From assembly GCA_035652095.1 (NCBI GenBank), contig DASREM010000031.1:1-64000 (forward strand): a stretch of DNA of 64,000 bases, written 5' to 3'. Below, in pieces: positions 24,185 through 31,960 of this stretch. A program made the position numbers and the translations under genes. Numbering within the stretch: the first letter of the stretch is position 1; every line of letters starts with the position of its first letter. Origin of the DNA: DASREM01 sp035652095 (lineage in GTDB: Bacteria > Acidobacteriota > Terriglobia > Terriglobales > Acidobacteriaceae). The notes under the pieces are model-generated. The model saw only the letters and a list, made by a program, of their open reading frames with translations, searched no databases and was not told the DNA's origin.

Positions 24185-24859
24185 TCATGCGGATTGGCGC
24201 CGGGCCACGAGTTGCTCGATGCGGCTGAGGACCTCGTCTTCCGAGAGGTTGGTCGAATCGATCACGATGGCGTCTGGCGCGGCGACTAAAGGGGAGGCGG
24301 CGCGGGTGCGGTCACGGCGATCGCGCTCGCGCAGTTCGGTGGCGGAGAGTTCGGCGGCCCGGCCGGAAAGTTGCTGCTGCTGCAAACGGCGCTGCTCTCG
24401 GACGACCGGGTCAGCATCGAGAAAAACTTTCACCTCGGCGTCGGGAAAGACTTTGGTGCCGATATCGCGGCCCTCCATCACAATGCCACCATGGATGCCG
24501 AGTTCCTGCTGACGCGCAACCATCCATTCACGGACCTGGGGATGAACCGAGACGCGGGAAGCGCCCTCGGTGACGTCGGTCTCGCGGACGCGGGCGGTGA
24601 CATCCTTGTTGTCGAGCAGGACGCGGTTGCCGGCCAGGCTGGGCTCGATATGAATGCGTGAATCGCGGGCCAGCTTGAGGAGCGCGGGTTCATCGTCAAA
24701 CGACACATCCCACTGAATCGCTTTCAGCGCGAGCGCACGGTACATGGCGCCGCTTTCGAGGTTCACATACCCGAGCTTGCGGGCAAGGCGCGAGGCGATG
24801 GTGCTCTTGCCGGCTCCGGCCGGGCCGTCAATGGCGATGATCAGTTTGCGGTCGGGCAT
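24185..24859 (-). CDS. cmk: Cytidylate kinase
   Basis: This 224-aa protein has a P-loop GPAGAGKST (12-20), ESGAMYRALAL (nucleotide selection), the CMP-binding insert region RVRETDVTEGASRVSVHPQVREWMVARQQELG, and GIVMEGRDIGTKVFPDAEVKVFLDADPVVREQRR with the LID Arg residues. It phosphorylates (d)CMP to (d)CDP. It is the first of a run of nucleic-acid-related genes. The adjacent 5' region contains a 7-bp tandem repeat. Confidence 0.95.
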   Translation of the reverse strand: MPDRKLIIAIDGPAGAGKSTIASRLARKLGYVNLESGAMYRALALKAIQWDVSFDDEPALLKLARDSRIHIEPSLAGNRVLLDNKDVTARVRETDVTEGASRVSVHPQVREWMVARQQELGIHGGIVMEGRDIGTKVFPDAEVKVFLDADPVVREQRRLQQQQLSGRAAELSATELRERDRRDRTRAASPLVAAPDAIVIDSTNLSEDEVLSRIEQLVARRQSA

Positions 24860-24884
24860 GAAGTTACAGATTCTACTAGTACGC

Positions 24885-24921
24885 GGTACCGAGTACCTAG
24901 TACCGAGTACCGAGTACCGAG
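24885..24921. repeat. Tandem 7-bp repeat (GAGTACC)n
   Basis: About five head-to-tail units of GTACCGA with one variant (GTACCTA). It lies in the 5' region of cmk, between cmk and the AlkZ-like gene. Slippage there could alter the distance between promoter and gene. Confidence 0.7.
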
Positions 24922-24968
24922 CGGATGGACGGTTCGGTCTGAAGACGGCTGTTTAAGGATTAAGGATA

Positions 24969-25829
24969 TTAGGCGCGGCGCACGCGCTCTTGCGGGGCCG
25001 GGGCGGGGGCAATCTGGATCAGGTTGCGGTTGCCGACGTTCAGGAAATGCAGTTCGCGGGCGGCGAGCAGGGCGTTGACTGCTTCTTTCACCCGCGAGCG
25101 CGGCACGAAGTTGCCGAAGAAGCTTTCCAGTTCCTGCATGTCGGCCGCACCCACGCAATCGAGATACTTTGACAACAACGCCGAGAGCGCTTCGCCTACG
25201 GACAGGCCGATGCCCTCACGGACCGCGTCGGGCGCCCAGCGATAGAGTACGTCCCACGACGCGCCTTCTGCCTGGTTGTAATCCACTCGCGTGATGCGCA
25301 GCTTCGACCAGAGTTCGCTGAGCGCGTGGTCCAGAGCCGCGGCGGAAATGCCTTTGCCGAGCGTTTGCCGAAGCTTCTCTTTCGAGATCGGCCCTTCACG
25401 GCGGATGGCCTCGAAGGTATCGCACGCGAGTTGCGAGTATGGAGATCGCGGGCCCGGCTTGGGCGACTGCTTGGGATTGCGCTCGCCAACCAAAGCATAG
25501 AAATATGGGAACAACGATCCGGCGACCAGGAACGCGTTGTTTTCGTCGAAGAGATTGGCTTCGTAAGCGGCATGATCGCGTAGTAACCGCACCATCAGGT
25601 CCGTGGCCTCGCGGGAACGAGGATCGGAGAACGCGTGCTGCCAGGTGGGCAGGCGGTCATTGGACCCGGACCACGCGCCGATGAAGGTCGGAACCAGCAG
25701 CGGCTGCTTCAGCGGGTACATCAGCGAGAAGCCGACGGACTCGATGAATGCGCGCGCGTCATCGAAGGTGCGGACCGGGCGGCCGTTGAGCCGCCACTTC
25801 TCGCGGCGGTATTGATCCAGATCGAGCAT
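24969..25829 (-). CDS. AlkZ/YcaQ-like winged-helix protein
   Basis: The 286-aa cytosolic protein begins MLDLDQYRREKWRLNGRPVRTFDDARAFIESVGFSLMYPLKQ. A winged-helix-like part follows (TFEAIRREGPISKEKLRQTLGKGISAAALDHALSELWSKLRITRVDYNQAEGASWDVLYRWAPDAV) with a helical C-terminus. The layout (regulatory helix, then GPISKxxLRxxLG... wHTH) recalls the AlkZ-related group, homologues of the crosslink-repair glycosylase YcaQ. The catalytic QxQ/QxD pair of true AlkZ is not evident to me, so activity is uncertain. It lies next to mutL. Confidence 0.5.
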   Translation of the reverse strand: MLDLDQYRREKWRLNGRPVRTFDDARAFIESVGFSLMYPLKQPLLVPTFIGAWSGSNDRLPTWQHAFSDPRSREATDLMVRLLRDHAAYEANLFDENNAFLVAGSLFPYFYALVGERNPKQSPKPGPRSPYSQLACDTFEAIRREGPISKEKLRQTLGKGISAAALDHALSELWSKLRITRVDYNQAEGASWDVLYRWAPDAVREGIGLSVGEALSALLSKYLDCVGAADMQELESFFGNFVPRSRVKEAVNALLAARELHFLNVGNRNLIQIAPAPAPQERVRRA

Positions 25830-25901
25830 GGCGTGTTTCCATTAGAACATAAGAAAGAATCGAGTACCTGGCAGCGAGCAACAGCCGGCGGCTGATAACT
25901 G

Positions 25902-27866
25902 TCAAATTCTCTTGAAGGCCTTCTGAATATCTTTCATGGAATAGCGCAGGACTACGGGGCGACCGTGGGGGCAGGACATGGGGCAGTCGGTCTTGGCAAG
26001 TTCCGCCAGCAGCCATTCCATCTTGTTTTGCTCGAGCGGCATGTTGACCTTGATGGCGGCGTGACACGCGATGGACGCCGCGATGCGGGCGCGCACTTTT
26101 TCCAGGTTGATGTTCTGCTCTTCGTGCGAGATCTGGTCGAGCAGTTCGTGCAGCATGTGCTCGACCTGGGTAGCTTCGATTCCCGCGGGCGCGATCTTCA
26201 CAGCGATGCTGCGCGAGCCGAAGGGCTCGGCTTCAAATCCGTTTGCCGACAGTTCGTTCGAGATTTCCGAGAATGCTGCCTGCTGTGCCGGCGTGAGTTC
26301 GATCAGCAGCGGCATGAGCAGGCGCTGGCTCTCGATGCTATGCGTAGCCCGCTGTTTCAGAACTCTCTCGAAGAGCACTCGTTCGTGGGCGACGTGCTGG
26401 TCGATGATCCACAAGCCCTCATGATTCACCGCCAGAATGAATGACTCACGAATCTGGCCCAGCGGTTTAAGGCTCGCCAGAGAAGGGGCGAGGTCGCTGG
26501 GAGCCTCTGGCTCTTCGGGCACCGTGGGGGTGCAGTTGTCGCCGGATATGGAATCGGGAACGCGCCCGAGAGCGACGGCAGCATTGCCTCCGATCGCAGT
26601 GGCCCCGGTAAACGCGAAGCGTTCGTTGATGGGCGGGGGAATGGGCGCGTGCAGGGTGAATGCAGGAACAGTATCAGGCGCCGTACCGCCCAGGCCGACA
26701 CCGCCCGAGGCGATGACTCGCGATCCCGGGGAAAGCGACGGGCTGGCCGTGGGATGAGCATGGATCTCGGTGGCGAACTGCGGGACGGGGCGAGCTTTCA
26801 TCAGCGCGGCACGCACCGAGTCGCGAACGAAATCGTGCAAGGCCTGCTGCTGGCGGAAGCGCACCTCGGTCTTGGAAGGATGGACATTCACGTCCACTTC
26901 CCCGTTCGGCATCTCGAGGAAGAGAAGCACGACGGGATAGACGCTGGGCGGGATGATGTTGCGATAGGCTTCCGTCAAAGCGTGCTGCACGAGGCGGTCG
27001 CGAATCAGGCGTCCATTCACGAAAACAAATATGGAGTTGCGATTCAGCTTTTGAATTTCGGGCTTTGAGATGAAGCCGTGGATGCGCAATTCTCCGGGCT
27101 CGCTCGAGAGGGGCTCTGCGTCTTCCTCCTGCTGCTGGCGTCGCCACGGCGGCGGCTGTGGCAGTCCGAAGCGATCGAACGGTTGCACGGCCGCGACAGG
27201 CAGCATCTGGTCGAGAGTCTCCCTCCCGAAGACCTGGTAGACGCGCTCGCTGTACCCGGCGACTGGCGGTGCGACCAGCATGGCGTTGGTTGCGGAGTGC
27301 AATTCAAAGTGAATCTCGGGATGTGCCAGGGCGTAGTGCGTGACCAGCGAGGCGATGTGGGAGAGCTCGGTGGACTCGGACTTCAGGAATTTCTTGCGGG
27401 CCGGAATGTTGAAGAAAAGATCGCGAATCGTGATCGAAGTCCCGGCCGGGAGCCCGGCCTCCTCCACCTTCAGAATCTTCCCCCCATTGATTTCGATGAT
27501 GGTGCCGGACGCATCTTCCGGAGCGCGAGTCTCAAGACGGAGGCGGGCCACCGAAGCGATGGAGGGCAGGGCTTCGCCGCGAAAGCCGAGGGTGGCAATA
27601 TTGAGCAGGTCGTCGGCGTTCTTGATTTTTGAAGTGGCGTGGCGCTCGAAAGCGAGCATGGCGTCGTCGCGCACCATGCCGCAGCCATTGTCGGTGATCT
27701 GGATCAGCTTCTTGCCGCCGGCCTCGACCTGAATCCTGATCCGGGTCGAGCCCGCGTCGAGAGAGTTCTCGAGCAGTTCTTTCACGACCGAGGCGGGACG
27801 CTCCACCACTTCGCCGGCGGCGATCTTGTTGGCAACGTGCTCGGGGAGTACGTGAATTTTTCCCAT
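25902..27866 (-). CDS. mutL: DNA mismatch repair protein MutL
   Basis: I start at ATG 27866 (GKIHVLPEHVANKIAAGEVVERPASVVKELLENSLDAGSTRI). A TTG two codons upstream is a weaker choice. The N-terminal GHKL ATPase motifs are complete: LLENSLDAG, TDNGCGM, HATSKI, TLGFRGEALPSIASV. The C-terminal dimerisation domain carries the endonuclease motif DQHVAHERVLFE at about 487-498 (consensus DQHAx2Ex4E, here Val for Ala) and CPHGRPV near the end. It is therefore a nicking MutL, as in most bacteria without MutH. The length (654 aa) is normal. Confidence 0.96.
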   Translation of the reverse strand: MGKIHVLPEHVANKIAAGEVVERPASVVKELLENSLDAGSTRIRIQVEAGGKKLIQITDNGCGMVRDDAMLAFERHATSKIKNADDLLNIATLGFRGEALPSIASVARLRLETRAPEDASGTIIEINGGKILKVEEAGLPAGTSITIRDLFFNIPARKKFLKSESTELSHIASLVTHYALAHPEIHFELHSATNAMLVAPPVAGYSERVYQVFGRETLDQMLPVAAVQPFDRFGLPQPPPWRRQQQEEDAEPLSSEPGELRIHGFISKPEIQKLNRNSIFVFVNGRLIRDRLVQHALTEAYRNIIPPSVYPVVLLFLEMPNGEVDVNVHPSKTEVRFRQQQALHDFVRDSVRAALMKARPVPQFATEIHAHPTASPSLSPGSRVIASGGVGLGGTAPDTVPAFTLHAPIPPPINERFAFTGATAIGGNAAVALGRVPDSISGDNCTPTVPEEPEAPSDLAPSLASLKPLGQIRESFILAVNHEGLWIIDQHVAHERVLFERVLKQRATHSIESQRLLMPLLIELTPAQQAAFSEISNELSANGFEAEPFGSRSIAVKIAPAGIEATQVEHMLHELLDQISHEEQNINLEKVRARIAASIACHAAIKVNMPLEQNKMEWLLAELAKTDCPMSCPHGRPVVLRYSMKDIQKAFKRI

Positions 27867-27885
27867 GCGCAAGAAGACGAAGATA

Positions 27886-27920
27886 CCGACTCATTCGGCA
27901 AAAGAGCGCGAATGAGGTGG
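27886..27920. repeat. Degenerate REP hairpin upstream of mutL
   Basis: CCGACTCATTCG, a short loop containing AAAAGAGC, and CGAATGAGGTGG closely resemble the right REP of the RAYT locus (4965-4997), with two or three changes. It sits in the divergent spacer between mutL and the hydroxy-acid oxidase gene. Confidence 0.6.
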
Positions 27921-27963
27921 AACAGTTTCGATTCTACTAGAGGGTCGGGCGCACACCGGCTGT

Positions 27964-27969
27964 GTATAA
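27964..27969 (+). promoter_or_regulatory. -10 box (TATAAT) of the hydroxy-acid oxidase gene
   Basis: A perfect TATAAT lies 20 bases before the ATG at 27989. No good -35 box is visible 17 bases upstream, so an activator may be needed. Confidence 0.4.
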
Positions 27970-27988
27970 TCCGCCGCGGAGATGCAAA

Positions 27989-29182
27989 ATGAGCGAGCAG
28001 AAAGGCCCGGCGGGGTCCGCCAATTTCGGCATGGAACGGCAGATGGATATTTACCTGGGCGCGCTCAGCGGGAAGCGTTTATCGGTCCCAGTGCCGGTGA
28101 CGGAATTGGAGAAGAAGGCGAAGGATGCGCTGGAGCCCACCGCCTACGACTACGTGGCCGGGGGAGCGGCTGGGGAGCGGACCATGCGCGCGAACCTGGA
28201 TGCGTTCTCGCGCTGGGAAATCGTGCCCCGCATGTTGCGCGACGTGTCGCAGCGCGACATAACTGTGGAAATATTCGGACAGCGGCTTCCATCCCCGGTC
28301 CTGCTGGGGCCGGTAGGAGTCCAGGGCATTGTGCACGCGGAGGGCGAGTTGCCTGCGGCAAAGGCGGCTGCTTCCATGGGAGTGCCGTTCGTGATCAGCA
28401 CGCTCTCCTCGCGCTCCATGGAGGAGGTCGCGAATGCGATGGGCGACGGCGTGCGCTGGTTCCAGTTGTACTGGGGAAAAGATCCGGAGTTGACCGCAAG
28501 CATGCTGAACCGGGCCGAGAAGTCGGGGTACGCGGCGCTGGTGGTCACGCTGGACACGCCCATGCTGGGATGGAGGCCTCGCGACCTGCAGCATCCGTAT
28601 CTGCCGTTCCTGCTCGGCAAGGGGCTGGCGAACTATTTTGGCGACCCGGTGTTCTGCGCAAGGCTGGGATGCAAGGCCGAAGAAAATCCAGCAGGCGCGA
28701 TCCGGTTGTGGTCGCAGGTTTTCTCCAATACGACATTGACGTGGAAAGATCTGGCATGGCTGCGTGAGCATACGAAACTGCCAGTGGTGCTGAAGGGAAT
28801 TCAGCATGCCGACGATGCCAAGCGGGCGCTGGATGCGGGAGTGGATGGAGTGCTGGTCTCGAATCACGGAGGGCGGCAGGTGGATGGAGGCATCGGCACC
28901 CTGGACGCATTGCCCTCGGTGGTAGAGGCGATCAATGAAAAGGCGGTGGTACTGTTCGATAGCGGCGTGCGGCACGGCGCGGATGTGTTCAAGGCCTTGG
29001 CGCTGGGCGCCCGGGCCGTGTTGCTGGGCAGGCTCTACATCTGGGGACTTGCGGTGGCCGCGGAGCAGGGAGTGCGCGACGTGGTCCTGAATCTGGTTGC
29101 AGATTTTGACCTGACCCTGGGATTGAGTGGGTGGAAGAGTTGCAGAGAACTCGGGGCAGAGGCAGTCAGGCGGCGATCGTAA
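27989..29182 (+). CDS. FMN-dependent alpha-hydroxy-acid oxidase (lactate oxidase/monooxygenase-like)
   Basis: The start is ATG 27989 (GGAG upstream), giving 397 aa. It has the FMN alpha-hydroxy-acid dehydrogenase TIM barrel: an N-terminal AYDYVAGGAAGERTMRANLDAF (active-site Tyr region), GPVGVQGIVHAEGELPAAKAA, QLYWGKD, LVVTLDTPMLGWRPRDL, LKGIQHADDAKRA, the signature SNHGGRQVDGGIGTLDALP with the catalytic His, and LFDSGVRHGADVFKALALGARAVLLGR. It would oxidise lactate or another 2-hydroxy acid. WRPRDL and the insertion near 'GKGLANYF' are closest to lactate 2-monooxygenase. The natural substrate is not certain. Confidence 0.9.
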   Translation: MSEQKGPAGSANFGMERQMDIYLGALSGKRLSVPVPVTELEKKAKDALEPTAYDYVAGGAAGERTMRANLDAFSRWEIVPRMLRDVSQRDITVEIFGQRLPSPVLLGPVGVQGIVHAEGELPAAKAAASMGVPFVISTLSSRSMEEVANAMGDGVRWFQLYWGKDPELTASMLNRAEKSGYAALVVTLDTPMLGWRPRDLQHPYLPFLLGKGLANYFGDPVFCARLGCKAEENPAGAIRLWSQVFSNTTLTWKDLAWLREHTKLPVVLKGIQHADDAKRALDAGVDGVLVSNHGGRQVDGGIGTLDALPSVVEAINEKAVVLFDSGVRHGADVFKALALGARAVLLGRLYIWGLAVAAEQGVRDVVLNLVADFDLTLGLSGWKSCRELGAEAVRRRS

Positions 29183-29218
29183 GCGATGTTGTCTGGAATG
29201 GCTGCTCTCCCTGTCACC

Positions 29219-30112
29219 TTACTCGGGGCGCAACGACGCGGTTTTCGATCGAGGCGCGGACCGCCGCTTGGCAGTGACGGCGCCGTCCAGCCTGGCGGCA
29301 ATTTCGGCGAAGGCCGGCGTTTCTCCCTGCCAGCGGAGTTGGTCCACGTCTTCGAACAGAGCGATGTCGGTCCGCAGGGTGGCGAGAGTGCGGAAGAGCA
29401 GCGCGTGATCCATTTCGCGCGCGAGTGTAGCCGCGAGCGTGCCGGCGCCGGCGACATTCACATGCCACTCGCGGCAATCCAACGGAATCGATTCCAGGTG
29501 AAGAAACTTGGCCAGCACGGCGGCGGAGGATTTCGCGCCCCAGCCGGGGAGGCCGGGATAGCCGTCTGCTGCGTCACCGACGAGCGCAAGGTAATCCGGG
29601 ATGGATGCGGGTGGGACGCCGAATTTCTCGATCACGCCAGATTCGTCAATGGTGACTCGGGTGCGGCGATTGAGTTGCACGATGCGTGTGCCGCTTACAC
29701 ACTGTGCAAGGTCCTTGTCGGGAGTGCAGATGATCACCTGGTCGACTCGCTTGTCCTGGGCTGCGGCAAGCGCAGCGGCAGCGAGCGCGTCGTCAGCCTC
29801 GAACTCGACCATGGGCCACAGCACGATGCCTGCGGCTGCGATGACTTGTTCGAGCAGGGGAAACTGCGCCAGCAGGTCAGGTTCGATGCCCGCGCTGGTC
29901 TTGTAATCGGGCCATAGATCGTTGCGAAACGACTCGATCACGTGATCGGTAGCAACCGCGATGTGAGTCGCGCCGCCCTTGATCATTCCCAACACCGATG
30001 AAAGCACGCCACGGACCGCAGCCACCTCGCGGCCCTCGGCATCGCGCGCGGAGGGCAGCGCATAATAATGGCGGAACAGTTCGTAGGTGCCGTCCACCAG
30101 GTAGATGTTCAC
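29219..30112 (-). CDS. 5'-3' exonuclease / flap endonuclease (PIN-H3TH)
   Basis: GTG 30112 has GGAG upstream and starts right at the conserved strand VNIYLVDGTYELFRHYYA. TTG 30130 is an alternative. The roughly 297-aa protein follows the Pol I 5'-nuclease pattern: AAVRGVLSSVLGMI, THIAVATDHVIESFRNDLWPDYK, EFEADDALAAAA, VIICTPDKDLAQCV, then the H3TH segment FGVPPASIPDYLALVGDAADGYPGLPGWGAKSSAAVL. Acidic metal ligands are present. It is a stand-alone nuclease, expected to trim flaps and RNA primers. A second, Pol I-fused copy would normally exist elsewhere in the genome. Confidence 0.9.
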   Translation of the reverse strand: MNIYLVDGTYELFRHYYALPSARDAEGREVAAVRGVLSSVLGMIKGGATHIAVATDHVIESFRNDLWPDYKTSAGIEPDLLAQFPLLEQVIAAAGIVLWPMVEFEADDALAAAALAAAQDKRVDQVIICTPDKDLAQCVSGTRIVQLNRRTRVTIDESGVIEKFGVPPASIPDYLALVGDAADGYPGLPGWGAKSSAAVLAKFLHLESIPLDCREWHVNVAGAGTLAATLAREMDHALLFRTLATLRTDIALFEDVDQLRWQGETPAFAEIAARLDGAVTAKRRSAPRSKTASLRPE

Positions 30113-30250
30113 GCGGAAACTCCAACCCAAACTTATAGGAGGTTTGGACGTTCATCAATGGGTAACGGATTCTTCCGGATCTGATCTCCCAGTTTGCCGG
30201 TTGCATTTTTGCAGAATTCATCCACAATAATCATCTCAGGAGTTCCAGCC

Positions 30251-31960
30251 TTGATTTATCTCGAGCCGGCGAGACCGAAGCATCTCTGTAAGTCGCGGTG
30301 CCGGCGCTACTGCAAAATCCTCATCCTGGCATTTGTACTGCTTACTTCCGGAACTGGTCACGTCGCCGCGCAAAATGGTCCGTCTCAGGGCAGCCGCACG
30401 ATTCGAGGACTTGTCGTGAACAGCGTGACCCGTGAGCCAATCAGTCGCGCGCTCGTGTTTTCCTCGGATAACCGATTCGCCGTACTGACAGATAGCCAGG
30501 GCAATTTCGAACTCAGCATTGCAAGTCCGGCTGAGGCTTCGTCCTCACCAGGTGGATTCGGTGCGGGTGCCGCAAACTTCGCTTTTTACGCTTCCTTAAG
30601 AGCACGCAAGCCCGGGTTCCTGAACGATCAGTCTGCGCGCGATATTTCATCGGCAGAGCCGGCGAAGGAGGTGGTGCTTGAACTGGTTCCGGAGGCGCTC
30701 ATCACAGGCAAGGTTGTGCTGCCTAGTTCAGAGCCCCCCGACAGCATCGATCTCGTGCTGTACCGCCGCCAGGCTCAAAACGGCCGTGGGCACTGGGTCT
30801 TCGCGGGGGTTGTGCACTCCCGATCCAGTGGCGAGTTTCGCTTTGCGGAGTTGGCTGCGGGCACTTATAAGTTGTTCAGCCGTGAATCGCTGGACCGGGA
30901 TCCGCTGACTACTGTGCCCGGCGGACCGCTCTATGGATACCCTCCAGTTTACTTTCCAGGCGCAAGAGACTTCGCCACGGCGAGCGAAATTCATGTCGCC
31001 GCGGGAACAACCTTCCATGCCGACTTGAAGCTAACCAGACAACGCTATTACAACGTGAAAGTGCCAGTGAAGAGCGATACGCCAACGGGCAGCGTCAACG
31101 TCGCGGTGCTCGCGCAAGGGCGGCCAGGTCCCGGCTTCGAGCTTGGCTACGTATATGAAGATAGTGCCATTGAAGGAATGCTGCCGAACGGTAACTACAC
31201 GCTTGAGGTTGCGAACCTGCTCCCGCCGCCGGCCAGCGGAAGCGTAACCATCACGATTCACGACGGGCCTGCGAATGGCACGCCGGTAGTGCTTGCTCAG
31301 CCTCGCCCGATCGAAGTTCGCGTGAAGGAAGAGTTCACTGGCCCCGATACCACCAACGTCTCTTCAACCTGGTTGGTCAGCGGGCGCACGTTTACGCTGG
31401 AAGGACCGAGGAAATATCTGGGGGTGAGCATTTCGACAGCTGACGGGGTGAGTGTGGGAGATGCAGGAAGCATACGCCCGCCTACCAGGTCGGGAAGCGA
31501 ACCGCTGCTGCTCGATATTCCCCAACCGGGCCGTTACTGGGTGAGCCTCTATCCGCGCCGGGGATACGTTGCCTCTGCTAGATCCGGAGATGTGGATTTG
31601 CTGCGCGAGCCGCTGGTAGTGGGAGCCGGTGGGGCTACGCCTCCGATCGAGGTCACGATGCGGGACGATTTCGCGCAGCTCGAAGGCACAGTCGAAGGAA
31701 AAAAGGCTGCCATTTACTGCTTGCCGCTGCCGGACAGCGCGGGTCAATTCATGGAAAGCAGTTCCTCCGACGGGACGTTCGGCATCGCATCGCTCGCGCC
31801 GGGGACTTACCGCATTCTTGCATTCAAGAACCCGCGGCCAGAACTGGAGTATCACAACCCGGACGCAATGCGGGATTACGAGAGTAAAGCAGAACTCGTG
31901 CAGCTGGCGGCAGGGCAGAAGGCCCACGTCCATCTGCAAGTGCTTTCGGAGAACGAATGA
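30251..31960 (+). CDS. Secreted carboxypeptidase-regulatory-like protein, first of a coupled pair
   Basis: TTG 30251 is preferred because AGGAG lies 8 bases upstream and the frame then gives a basic N-terminus plus the hydrophobic signal KILILAFVLLTSGTGHVAAQ. The 569-aa product has an N-terminal Ig-like carboxypeptidase-regulatory domain (TIRGLVVNSVTREPISRALVFSSDNRFAVLTDSQGNFEL). More beta domains follow, with LITGKVVLPSSEPPDSIDLVLYRRQ and a C-terminal QLEGTVEGKKAAIYCLPL...DGTFGIASLAPGTYRILAF. No enzyme domain is seen. It overlaps the next gene by ATGA, implying translational coupling and a shared function at the cell surface. Confidence 0.78.
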   Translation: MIYLEPARPKHLCKSRCRRYCKILILAFVLLTSGTGHVAAQNGPSQGSRTIRGLVVNSVTREPISRALVFSSDNRFAVLTDSQGNFELSIASPAEASSSPGGFGAGAANFAFYASLRARKPGFLNDQSARDISSAEPAKEVVLELVPEALITGKVVLPSSEPPDSIDLVLYRRQAQNGRGHWVFAGVVHSRSSGEFRFAELAAGTYKLFSRESLDRDPLTTVPGGPLYGYPPVYFPGARDFATASEIHVAAGTTFHADLKLTRQRYYNVKVPVKSDTPTGSVNVAVLAQGRPGPGFELGYVYEDSAIEGMLPNGNYTLEVANLLPPPASGSVTITIHDGPANGTPVVLAQPRPIEVRVKEEFTGPDTTNVSSTWLVSGRTFTLEGPRKYLGVSISTADGVSVGDAGSIRPPTRSGSEPLLLDIPQPGRYWVSLYPRRGYVASARSGDVDLLREPLVVGAGGATPPIEVTMRDDFAQLEGTVEGKKAAIYCLPLPDSAGQFMESSSSDGTFGIASLAPGTYRILAFKNPRPELEYHNPDAMRDYESKAELVQLAAGQKAHVHLQVLSENE

